Below are positions 45,049 to 52,697 of a stretch of 64,000 nt of DNA, piece after piece. Source of the stretch: DATBSK01 sp964501785 (GTDB lineage: Bacteria > Actinomycetota > Acidimicrobiia > IMCC26256 > PALSA-555); assembly GCA_964501785.1 (NCBI GenBank), contig CAZCUD010000010.1:62001-126000 (forward strand). Direction: 5' to 3'. Position numbers and translations under genes: made by a program. The notes under the pieces are model-generated. The model was given only the letters and a program-made list of their open reading frames with translations. It had not been told where the DNA came from and made no database searches. Positions within the stretch are counted from its first letter, which is position 1; each line of letters starts with the position of its first letter.

Positions 45049-46656
45049 ATGAAGCGCGCGACGGGATCGCTCGTGCTCGTCATCGGGACGCTCCTGTCGC
45101 TCGCGCTCATGGGTGGTGTGTACGCGCTGTGGAGCGCGACGACGGCGACGGGAGGGACTGCCGGCGTGCGCGCCGCCGCGCTCGGTGCCGGCAACCAGCC
45201 CGACGTCGGGGTCCTCGGGACCGCGGTCGAGGTCTCGTGGGCCCCGACCGAGCTGCCGGACGGCGAGCCCGTCGCCGCGTACGAGGTGAGCGCGCACGAC
45301 GCGACCAGCGGCGCGGCGCGTGCCGTCGCGGGGACCTGTGCCGGCCTGATCTCGACGACGTCGTGCACCGACCTCGCAGTGCCATCGGGCACGTGGCGCT
45401 ACCGCGTGGTGCCGCGCGAAGCGTCGTGGACGGGCATCCCGAGCCCGCTGAGCGGCACTGCGACAGTCGACTCGACGCCGCCCGACGTCGCTATGAGCTT
45501 CCCGATCGAGGGAGGCGCGTACACGAACACCCTCTGGAACGCGGGCTGTGCCGGTGTCGGTGGCGCCGGCGTGTGCGGCACCGCGAGCGATGCCCTGACG
45601 GGACTGGCCACGGTGCGGGTCAGCGTGCGGCGCGCATCAACCGGCCTGTACTGGAACGGGTCGTCGTACTCGAGCGCCACGGAGGTGCTGCTCACCCCGA
45701 TCGGCACCTCGTCGTGGCGGCTCGCGCTCTCGGGCTCGAGCTTCCCGGGGGAGGGGACCTACGTCGCGCGGGTCGTGGCCACCGACACGAGCGGCAACTC
45801 GGCATCGACGAGCACGACCTTCGCGATCGACCGCAGCGCACCCACGATCTCGATCGTCGACCCCCCGGCGTCGACGACGTTCGGCCGTGGCGAGTGGGAC
45901 GCCGCGTGCGGCGTCTGCGGCTCGGCCAGCGACGCGATCAGCGCGGTGGCCAACGTGCGCGTCAGCATCCGACAGGGCTCGAGCACCTACTGGGACGGTT
46001 CCGCGTTCGCGTCGCCGACCGAGGTGCCCTTCACCGCGAACGGGACGACGGCGTGGTCGTTGCCCTTCGCGTCTTCCGCGTTCCCCGCCAACGGCACGTA
46101 CACGGTGCGCGCGGTCGCAGCCGACATGACCGGCGCGACCGCGCAGCAGACGCGCAGCTTCACCATGGACGTCACCGGGCCGACTCCGAGCGCGCTCGCG
46201 CTCGTCAACGGAGGCGGGACCGCAGGCCTCGGTCGGATCAACCCCGGGAGCGACTCGTTGCGGATCACCTTCGGCGAGCGGCTCGCGGTGAGCTCGATCT
46301 GCTCGTCCTGGAGCGGTGACACGGCGAACCAGTCGGCGACGGCGGTCGTCACCGTCACCGATGTCGGCGCGAACGACGAGCTCTCGGTCGCTGCGCCCGG
46401 ATGCCCCCTGCACGTCGGGACGGTCTCGCTGGGTGGCGACTACGTGAGTGCGACCGCGACGTTCGGCGGCACCGTGACCTGGACCGTGAGCAGCCGGCGC
46501 ATCACGATCACCATCGGGTCGCAGACCGGCGGCACGCTCGCCACCGTCGCCGCCACCGCGGGGACTGCGGTCTACGCGCCCGACGGAGCGATCACCGACG
46601 TCGAGGGGAACCCGGTGAGCACGGCCGCGTTCGCGGCGACGGGTCAGCGACTCTGA
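45049..46656 (+). CDS. Large exported protein with FN3/Ig-like repeats and SipW-like signal
   Basis: 535 residues. Signal GSLVLVIGTLLSLALMGGVYALWSA has the same LWSA pattern. Domain order: fibronectin type III-like (about 45-140), two paralogous Ig-like domains (about 145-245 and 250-345) each with C..CG-ASDA and STYWDG/LYWNGSSY motifs, and a C-terminal beta domain (350-535). The C-C pairs probably make disulfides. Likely a surface adhesin or fibre component exported with the 44.5-kb protein. The start ATG 45049 is well supported. Confidence 0.82.
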   Translation: MKRATGSLVLVIGTLLSLALMGGVYALWSATTATGGTAGVRAAALGAGNQPDVGVLGTAVEVSWAPTELPDGEPVAAYEVSAHDATSGAARAVAGTCAGLISTTSCTDLAVPSGTWRYRVVPREASWTGIPSPLSGTATVDSTPPDVAMSFPIEGGAYTNTLWNAGCAGVGGAGVCGTASDALTGLATVRVSVRRASTGLYWNGSSYSSATEVLLTPIGTSSWRLALSGSSFPGEGTYVARVVATDTSGNSASTSTTFAIDRSAPTISIVDPPASTTFGRGEWDAACGVCGSASDAISAVANVRVSIRQGSSTYWDGSAFASPTEVPFTANGTTAWSLPFASSAFPANGTYTVRAVAADMTGATAQQTRSFTMDVTGPTPSALALVNGGGTAGLGRINPGSDSLRITFGERLAVSSICSSWSGDTANQSATAVVTVTDVGANDELSVAAPGCPLHVGTVSLGGDYVSATATFGGTVTWTVSSRRITITIGSQTGGTLATVAATAGTAVYAPDGAITDVEGNPVSTAAFAATGQRL

Positions 46657-46665
46657 CCCGCACGC

Positions 46666-48183
46666 TCACCTCCTCCGGGCAGCCCGATCGGCCGACGACG
46701 CGTCGAAGGCCCGGGGGAGCGTGAACCGGAACCGGCTCCCGCCGCCGGGCGCGTCCTCGACCCAGATCCGGCCGCCGTGGCGCTCGACGATGCGTCGGCA
46801 GATGGTCAGGCCGAGGCCGTGCCCGGGAGCCGTCGCTCCCGAGCTCCCACGGGAGAACGGCGCGAACACCCGTGACCGCTCTGCCTCTGGGACGCCGACG
46901 CCGTCGTCGGTCACGCTGACGATCCAAATCGCGTCGGCAGCCTCGGCGTCGACGCGCACGACCGGGGATCGATCGGGTCGGCGATACACGAGCGCGTTCG
47001 CGAGCAGGTTCTGCAGCACCTGCGCGAGTCGGGTCTCGTCGCCGATCACCGGCGGCAGCTCGTCGATGTCCACGGTGGCGCCGACGTCCTCGATCTGGGG
47101 CGCGAGCGCGGCGCGCGCTCGGCGAGCGACCGCACCGAGGTCCACCTCGGCGGCCGGGCTCGACGGCGCTCCCGCGCTCGCGTACGTCAGGAGCTCCTCG
47201 ATGAAGGACCGCATCCGGTCCGCTTCGTCGAGCACATGACCGATCCACTCGCGAGCCTCGTCCGGGAGCTGCTCTCCGTAGCGCTCGCGGAGCAGGTCTG
47301 CGAACCCGGACACGGTGCGCAGCGGTGCTGCGAGGTCGTGGGCGGCCACGGCCGCGAACTCCGTCAGCGCCTCGTTCGCCGCCTCCAGGCTCGCGAGCGC
47401 ACGCGCGAGGCGCGCATCCTGCGCCCGGCGCTCGCTCACGTCGGTGAACGCGGTGACCGCGTACTGGCGGGTCCCGTCGACGCTCGTGACCGGTGCGGCG
47501 TACGACTCCACGGGTGTCGAGCCGTCGGGACGCGCGATCACGACGTCGTCGGCGCGGGTGGTCTCGCCCTTGAAGAGAGCGCGCGCGATGGGGAGCTCGT
47601 CGAACGGATACGGCTCGCCGGTGCTCTCCCGGCGCATGTGGAAGTGCCTGATGATCTCGGTGCCCTCGAGGGAGACGAGATCGCCGGTTCCGAGGATCTC
47701 CCGCCCGACACGGTTGATGAAGACCATCCGTCCCGGCTCGACGATCGCCACCCCGACCGGGAGTGCCTCGAGGAAGCGCTGCGCCTGCTCGTCGGCGGTC
47801 GAGCGCGGCGCGGGTTCGCCGCGCGCCTCGATCGCCCGCACGAGCGCATCCAGCAGCTCGTGTGTCGGAGCCGTCTTGGCGACGAAGGCGCGCGCGCCCA
47901 TGCTCAACGTGGTCGAGCGCTCGCCGACGAGCTCCGAGTGCACGACGATCGCCAGCTCGGGATGGGCTGCCGCGATGGCGGCGATGGCCGCGAGCCCGTC
48001 GGTGCCCGGCATCGAGAGGTCGAGCACGACCGCGTCGGGCCGCAGCTTCGCGACGACCGCGGCGGCGTCGTCACCGTCCGCCGCCTCTCCGACGACCCGG
48101 AGCCGCTCGTCCGCCTCGATCGCGGCGCGCACGAGCGCCCGGACGGACTCGTGGTCGTCGACGACGACGACGTCCCAGGTCAT
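46666..48183 (-). CDS. Hybrid sensor histidine kinase (receiver-PAS-HisKA-HATPase)
   Basis: 505 residues, no membrane segment. N-terminal receiver with Asp55 (VVLDLSMPG), PAS domain (about 132-250), dimerisation helix with His282 (AAHDLAAPLRTVSGFADLL), N-box QNLLANALVY and ATP lid GLGLTICRRIVERHGG. The unusual order (receiver first) suggests it takes a phosphate from another kinase and signals to the NarL-type regulator. ATG 48183 is preferred; the open frame beyond it merely reads through two tRNA fragments. Confidence 0.9.
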   Translation of the reverse strand: MTWDVVVVDDHESVRALVRAAIEADERLRVVGEAADGDDAAAVVAKLRPDAVVLDLSMPGTDGLAAIAAIAAAHPELAIVVHSELVGERSTTLSMGARAFVAKTAPTHELLDALVRAIEARGEPAPRSTADEQAQRFLEALPVGVAIVEPGRMVFINRVGREILGTGDLVSLEGTEIIRHFHMRRESTGEPYPFDELPIARALFKGETTRADDVVIARPDGSTPVESYAAPVTSVDGTRQYAVTAFTDVSERRAQDARLARALASLEAANEALTEFAAVAAHDLAAPLRTVSGFADLLRERYGEQLPDEAREWIGHVLDEADRMRSFIEELLTYASAGAPSSPAAEVDLGAVARRARAALAPQIEDVGATVDIDELPPVIGDETRLAQVLQNLLANALVYRRPDRSPVVRVDAEAADAIWIVSVTDDGVGVPEAERSRVFAPFSRGSSGATAPGHGLGLTICRRIVERHGGRIWVEDAPGGGSRFRFTLPRAFDASSADRAARRR

Positions 48184-48228
48184 CGCCGGACTCGAGCTCG
48201 CGGTGCCCGCGGCTCCCGCGGCTCCCGG

Positions 48229-48267
48229 GGCGCCCTCGGCAGGACTCGAACCTGCGCACACGGCTCC
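48229..48267 (-). repeat. Partial tRNA-Arg(CCG) 3' half, copy 1
   Basis: Minus strand: T-arm (GCAGG/CCTGC with TTCGAGT loop) and acceptor 3' strand CGAGGGC plus discriminator G. It runs from the 3' side of the anticodon arm to the 3' end; no matching 5' half (acceptor GCCCTCG) precedes it. Shares 39 bp with copy 2 at 48334-48372. Such 3' halves mark the edge of elements that insert into tRNA genes. Confidence 0.78.
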
Positions 48268-48333
48268 CGGGTGGGGTCGGTGACCGATGAGCATCGGACT
48301 CCGGAGCCGTGGTCGAGCGCCCTCGGCAGCCGC

Positions 48334-48376
48334 GGCGCCCTCGGCAGGACTCGAACCTGCGCACACGGCTCCGGAG
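48334..48376 (-). repeat. Partial tRNA-Arg(CCG) 3' half, copy 2
   Basis: Minus strand: begins with the anticodon loop CTCCGGA (anticodon CCG), then GCCGT, variable loop, T-arm and acceptor 3' strand. Upstream sequence does not form the 5' half of a tRNA, so it is not a functional gene. Copy 1 lies 105 bp away in the same orientation. Together with the 50.9- and 63.5-kb copies it marks tandem insertion junctions. Confidence 0.75.
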
Positions 48377-48801
48377 GCCCTTCCGGACTGTCCAAGCAGT
48401 CCAACGAGTGTGCCTCCGTTGCCCTGACCTGCAGCTTCGCGTCCGTTGTGTCCAGGGCGCCTATCCCGTCACTCCGAGTTGATTGACAACCGGATTGACA
48501 GTCCCGTGGCGAGAATACCGAGAGTCGGCCCGCCGTCAACGACCAATCGCGGTGGGGATCGAGGGGGGACGACGAGCGCGTGTGGCGAGTCCGCTCTCAG
48601 CTCTCGGCCTTCCTGAACGCCATGACGAGCGCGAACGCAACGGCCCTAGTCGAGAAGAGCCGCCCAGGTGCTTCCATCGAGTCGCCCATTCGGTAGAGGT
48701 TCGGGGTACAGGTCGACCCAGACAGGATGTCCATCTGGCTGCTCCACATCGGACACACGACTCGACGCTCACGTCGGCTCATACTTCTAGACGGGAACCG
48801 C
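48377..48801. other. Non-coding accessory DNA
   Basis: About 425 bp. It contains GTCC-rich sequence similar in layout to the arm part of the 50.9-kb repeat and a short direct repeat GGATTGACA-like (around 48480-48500), but no convincing gene or RNA. Confidence 0.4.
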
Positions 48802-49488
48802 CTAGAAGTGTGCGAAGAGGATGTCAACGGTTACGAATGGTTCGCCGAACTTGCGCTGGTACAAGACCGACCAGGTTGGGCCATCGCGGATGACGCTGCC
48901 GAAGACGCGGCCTTCCTTTCGACATCTCATCGTCGGCTCGACTTCCTCGAGCGTTGAACCGAAGGGTCCGGCGTCGACACAGCGATCGCCGTTGGCCAGT
49001 TCGACTGCCCACGGCTCCGCGCTGAACGGATCGCCGCCAGGAGTTGGGGTTGAGACCTCAAGAGTCCCACGGAACCACCTGCCGTTGCCGGAGAGTCCAT
49101 CGGGGCACCAAAAGTCCACCTCCTCCAGCCCGCTCGAAACGCCGAAGATGGTGTTCTCAAAGCAGGGATCGAGGACTCCATGTTCCCTTGTTGCGCACAT
49201 CCGCACGTCATCGCGTCGACTGGCCTCTGATGGGGCACGACAGTCCGCGACGTCTGTAGGTCGAAAGCTCGTAGTGCGACTTGGGACTCGATCCAGTATC
49301 AACCGCGTGGTCGGTCGGGGTGCTGCTTGTTGAATCAATCGTTGCGTCCGTCGGTCGGTAGCTTGTGATTGCCGACTCGCTGACTCGCTTGCTCGCCAGG
49401 CGACGAAGGCCACAAGCAGCGTCAAGGAAGCCGCGATCAACGCACCCCACGCAACCACTCGGGACTCGTGGTGACCCCAGGCGGACAT
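48802..49488 (-). CDS. Membrane-anchored protein of unknown function
   Basis: 228 residues. One N-terminal transmembrane helix (about 12-31, VVAWGALIAASLTLLVAFVAW), a short basic/Gln region, then an exported domain with several Cys (CRAPS, MCATRE, DPCFEN, DFWCPDG, DRCVDAG, TMRCRKE) likely forming disulfides. The start is ATG 49488. Codon use is looser and less GC-rich than in the core genes, fitting horizontally acquired DNA. No family recognised. Confidence 0.6.
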   Translation of the reverse strand: MSAWGHHESRVVAWGALIAASLTLLVAFVAWRASESASRQSQATDRRTQRLIQQAAPRPTTRLILDRVPSRTTSFRPTDVADCRAPSEASRRDDVRMCATREHGVLDPCFENTIFGVSSGLEEVDFWCPDGLSGNGRWFRGTLEVSTPTPGGDPFSAEPWAVELANGDRCVDAGPFGSTLEEVEPTMRCRKEGRVFGSVIRDGPTWSVLYQRKFGEPFVTVDILFAHF

Positions 49489-49836
49489 CGATCGACTCTA
49501 ACCAGGCGTTCGCATGACAACTGGTGGCAATTCGGATCAACGAAGTCGTCAGCGATCCGCGGGACTGTGCAGAGCCGCTGGCGACGCCATGTACAAGTTC
49601 GAAAACGCTGCTGCCCACGGCTCACCGCCGTCAGGGACCTCTGTGGGTGCAGTGAAGATCGCAGAGACGAGGGGCATAGCCTCCTTGTTCCAGGCGGGCC
49701 GGAATCTCGTCCGACCCTTCGGTGTCGAGGACTTGTGCTGTCGAACCCTGCTGAGATTGTGGAGCGCTACTCGCTGACCGTCGACGGTCCATTGCTGGGT
49801 GCCCTGCCGATCATCGATTGATGTAGCCGGGCAGAC
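49489..49836. other. Intergenic accessory DNA, nothing identified
   Basis: About 350 bp between two minus-strand unknown genes. Short open frames exist on both strands, but none has a supported start, motif or coding bias. Confidence 0.4.
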
Positions 49837-50820
49837 CTACACCCACGGCGGTGTGGGTGGCGCCTGCTTGTCCGCCTTGTAGTGACGCACGTTTGGATAG
49901 GCGACGGTAGCCATCGTGTTTTGCGCCGCGAGTCGCCAGGACGCATTCCGACCGGGGACGGGTTCGATTGGTCGTCCAGCGGCCTCGATGAAGATCCAGT
50001 CGGTCACGCCGCCGCCGAAGTAGTCGAAGACCGTGACTGAGAAGAAGAGACGTCCCTTAGGGTTCGGAGGATTCGGCTGTTCGTACGCCTCGGACCACTC
50101 TTTCAAGGTGTGCCCGCTCGCCCACTCGAGGACGGCCTCTTGTCCGGGTCGCAGGACGTACTCGGCAGAGAGTCCGCTCTTAGGTACATAGGTACCGACT
50201 TGCGCCGGGAGCCTGGGCGGACGAGTGCTCCGTGATGCCGCAATCGCGGTTGGCCGCTGCTCAAAAGGTGAGTTCTCTTCGATGAACTGCGCTTCGCCAT
50301 CCAGTCGCACTCGCGCGCTGCTCCTTCCTTCGTTGACGAGTAACCCTCGCATTCGGAACCACAAGAAGGCACCGGCGTCTTGGTCGAAGACGAACTCCTC
50401 GGACTCCTGCACCTGACGGGAGCGCTGAATAGAGAGTGTGTCCAGAAGGCGAAGATCGTTGGCTTGGGGCATCCGTTGACGGTTGATGTCCAGTAGCGGC
50501 GGCCAAGCGATCGGCTCTAGGAACGCGACCACACTTGGTGCTTGAGTGTCGCTCCGCGCGCGCGCAGCCTCCTTGACTGACTCTTGTGCTGCCTCCGCTG
50601 ACGTCGCAGCCGCGGTCGTTCCGTGCTCGGCTGCCGCTACTGCCCGTTCCGTCAGGAGGGTCTGTCGCCTCGCCTCGTCGACGGCCAGCTGAGTGAGGTC
50701 GGCTTGTTCCTGGGCTGCCAGGACACTCTGCCTGGTCTTTCGTCCGAGGTATACCGTGACAGCCGCAAGAGCGAAGGTTCCGACCGCAACCGCAACGTTC
50801 GTCCACTCCTGCGTGTTCAC
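49837..50820 (-). CDS. Membrane-anchored protein with coiled coil, unknown function
   Basis: 327 residues. An N-terminal transmembrane segment (about 8-25), then a predicted coiled coil (about 28-90, heptads of Ala/Gln/Leu with Glu and Arg), then a beta-rich soluble domain (95-327) with FVFDQDAGAFLWFRMRGLLVN and GRLFFSVTVFDYFGGGVTDWIFIEAAG. The N-terminal topology resembles that of the 48.8-kb protein. Looser GC than neighbours. It ends the unit bounded by tRNA-Arg fragments at 48.33 and 50.90 kb. Confidence 0.65.
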   Translation of the reverse strand: MNTQEWTNVAVAVGTFALAAVTVYLGRKTRQSVLAAQEQADLTQLAVDEARRQTLLTERAVAAAEHGTTAAATSAEAAQESVKEAARARSDTQAPSVVAFLEPIAWPPLLDINRQRMPQANDLRLLDTLSIQRSRQVQESEEFVFDQDAGAFLWFRMRGLLVNEGRSSARVRLDGEAQFIEENSPFEQRPTAIAASRSTRPPRLPAQVGTYVPKSGLSAEYVLRPGQEAVLEWASGHTLKEWSEAYEQPNPPNPKGRLFFSVTVFDYFGGGVTDWIFIEAAGRPIEPVPGRNASWRLAAQNTMATVAYPNVRHYKADKQAPPTPPWV

Positions 50821-50902
50821 GTCGGTCTGCCCCTCGTTACGACGGTCGCCGGCTGCTTGCGACAGCCTGCGCCCCTGTCACGACACCCTTGAGCATCGGC
50901 GG

Positions 50903-51074
50903 GGCGCCCCCGGCAGGATTCGAACCTGCGACGCACGGTTTAGGAAGACACTCCGAGTCGTCCAGCCAGACCACTCACGTCCAGCGGGTGTTGTTCTGGC
51001 AGGACTCTACGTGCATTGCGTCCAGCCAGTGTCACGGCGTGTGCTGGAGTAGTAGGGCTGGCGGTAGGGACGAC
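50903..51074. repeat. att-like direct repeat with tRNA-Arg(CCT) 3' half, left copy
   Basis: First 52 bp are identical to 63528-63579, then about 120 bp are similar, and the spacing stays exactly 12,625 bp. On the minus strand it encodes the 3' half of tRNA-Arg: anticodon loop TTCCTAA (anticodon CCT), ACCGT, T-arm GCAGG/CCTGC and acceptor strand CGGGGGC. The remainder has GTCCAGC three times (50960, 50979, 51020), like integrase arm sites. No 5' half of the tRNA is present. Confidence 0.85.
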
Positions 51075-51123
51075 CCGCGATTCCCTTCATCGCGAGCGGC
51101 TCAGGCGCTGAGCAGGACGCTGG

Positions 51124-51813
51124 TCACGACGCTGTGGCCGGTTCTATCGGTTCGGCCGACGCGACCGGGTAGCCGGCGCGTCGCCACTCGGGGTATCCGT
51201 CCTCGAGCCGGCGCGCCGTGCGACCGCGCTGTTGGAGCTGTCGCACGGCGTCATCGGCGTACACGCAGTAGGGGCCGCGGCAGTACGCGACGACTTCGAT
51301 GTCTTCCGAGAGCGTGGCGAGCTCGTCGGCGAGGCGATCGAGTGGGATCGAGCGAGCGCCGAGCACATGGCCGGCCCGGTACTCGGCTTCGGGGCGGACG
51401 TCGACGACCACGATGTTGCCTTCGTCGAGGCGGCGCGCGAGCTCGTCGCGGGTGATGGCTTCGAGCGCGTCGCGTGCGCCGAGGTAGTCGACCGCGAGCT
51501 TCTCGATCCCGGCGATCTGGGCCGCCGCCACGTCGCGCAAGGCCGTCCAGAGCGCTTCGATGTCCTCCGAGGCGAGTCGGTAGTAGATGCGGGTTCCGTC
51601 TCGGCGAGTGGTGAGGAGCCCGGCGCGGGCGAGCACTCGTAGGTGGTGGGAGGTGTTGGCGGTGCTCTGTCCGATCTCGGTGGCGAGGTCGTCGACCGAG
51701 CGCTCGCCTTGCGCGAGGACGTCGACGATCTCGGCGCGCCGGCCGTTCGAAAGAGCCCGCGCCACGTCGGCGAAGGCATCGAAGAGCGCGTCCTTGGCTG
51801 CCCGATCGGCCAT
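51124..51813 (-). CDS. ArsR-family regulator fused to a rhodanese domain
   Basis: 229 residues. Winged HTH (about 8-95; VDDLATEIGQSTANTSHHLRVLARAGLL) and a C-terminal rhodanese domain (about 120-225) with active-site loop YCRGPYC (Cys178, Cys183). The HTH part has no Cys at all, so the metal or persulfide pair of ArsR, BigR or SqrR is absent and sensing probably rests on the rhodanese Cys. Divergent from the methyltransferase operon across a 30-bp palindrome that it should bind. Confidence 0.9.
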   Translation of the reverse strand: MADRAAKDALFDAFADVARALSNGRRAEIVDVLAQGERSVDDLATEIGQSTANTSHHLRVLARAGLLTTRRDGTRIYYRLASEDIEALWTALRDVAAAQIAGIEKLAVDYLGARDALEAITRDELARRLDEGNIVVVDVRPEAEYRAGHVLGARSIPLDRLADELATLSEDIEVVAYCRGPYCVYADDAVRQLQQRGRTARRLEDGYPEWRRAGYPVASAEPIEPATAS

Positions 51814-51841
51814 CTGGTGAGTCTGCGGCGATCTGGCGCTA

Positions 51842-51871
51842 TTGTCAAGTAATCAAATGACTACTTGACAA
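51842..51871. promoter_or_regulatory. 30-bp ArsR-rhodanese operator
   Basis: TTGTCAAGTA (51842-51851) is a perfect inverted match of TACTTGACAA (51862-51871); the inner TCA-AA-TGA extends it so that only one position in 15 breaks the dyad. The right arm supplies a TTGACA -35 box (51865-51870) for the plus-strand operon, with TAGGAA 18 nt later as the -10 region. Confidence 0.85.
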
Positions 51872-51923
51872 GCCCGTCCGGGCCGGCGTAGGAAGGGTGA
51901 TGTCGTCTCAGTGAGGGGGAGTC

Positions 51924-52697
51924 ATGACTCGAATCGACGTCGAGGAGCTTCGGGGCAAGGTCCAGGCGATGTACAAGGCAGTCGCCGAAGACCCGCACGG
52001 TGAGTTCCACTTCGAGATGGGACGCGCGCTCGCGGAGCGGCTCGGCTACCCCGCGTCAGCGCTCGACCGTGTCCCGACCGAGGCGATCGAGTCGTTCGCC
52101 GGCGTGGGCTACCACCTCGACCTCGCGCGGCTCGCGCCCGGCGAGCGAGTCGTCGACTTCGGGAGCGGCTCGGGGATGGACGCCTTCCTCGCGGCGCGAC
52201 AGGTCGAGCCCGACGGTGCGGTCGTGGGAGTCGACATGACCGACGAGCAGATCGCGAAGGCGCGTCGGCTCGCGAAGCGAGACGGCTTCCTGTGGACGAC
52301 TTTCGAGCGCGGCTACCTCGAGGACGCACCGGTCGAGGACGCATCGGCCGATGTCGTGCTGAGCAATGGCGTCATCAACCTCTGCGACGACAAGCAGGCG
52401 GTCTTCTCCGAGATCGTTCGCATCCTCCGTCCGGAGGGCAGGATGGCCATCTCCGACATCGTCACGGAGCGTCCGCTCACCGAGGCGATCGTGTGCGACG
52501 TGAACCTCTGGGCGTCGTGCATCGGCGGTGCGATGCAGGTCGACGACTACACCGCGGCGATCGAGGCGGCGGGCCTGCGAGTCTCGGAGGTGCGGGAGAA
52601 CCCGCAGTACCTCTTCCTTTCGGAGTCGGCCCAAGGGGCGACCGAGACGTTCGGTGTGAAGAGCGTCTCGGTGCTCGCGGTCAAGCCGTCGTCGTGA
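51924..52697 (+). CDS. SAM-dependent methyltransferase, ArsM-like
   Basis: 257 residues. SAM motif I VVDFGSGSGMDAFLAA (76-91), acidic GVDM, motif LSNGVINLCDDK (147-157) and post-motif LRPEGRMAISDIV as in arsenite methyltransferases. One ArsM thiol is kept (Cys199 in WASCIGGAM), but the Cys normally after GxGR/MD is Ala and the C-terminal Cys is missing. Therefore As(III) methylation is doubtful; a thiol or other metalloid substrate is possible. The start ATG 51924 has GAGGGGGAG upstream and it overlaps the next gene (GTGA). Confidence 0.82.
   Translation: MTRIDVEELRGKVQAMYKAVAEDPHGEFHFEMGRALAERLGYPASALDRVPTEAIESFAGVGYHLDLARLAPGERVVDFGSGSGMDAFLAARQVEPDGAVVGVDMTDEQIAKARRLAKRDGFLWTTFERGYLEDAPVEDASADVVLSNGVINLCDDKQAVFSEIVRILRPEGRMAISDIVTERPLTEAIVCDVNLWASCIGGAMQVDDYTAAIEAAGLRVSEVRENPQYLFLSESAQGATETFGVKSVSVLAVKPSS

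Noticed and set aside
48184..48366. In-frame extension of the histidine kinase upstream of ATG 48183
   Set aside because: The extra residues are a translation of two tRNA 3' halves (repeated CAGSSPAEGA), so the extension is not coding.
50903..50970. Complete tRNA-Arg gene at the repeat
   Set aside because: Only the anticodon loop to 3' end is present; the anticodon stem and acceptor stem find no 5' partner on either copy.
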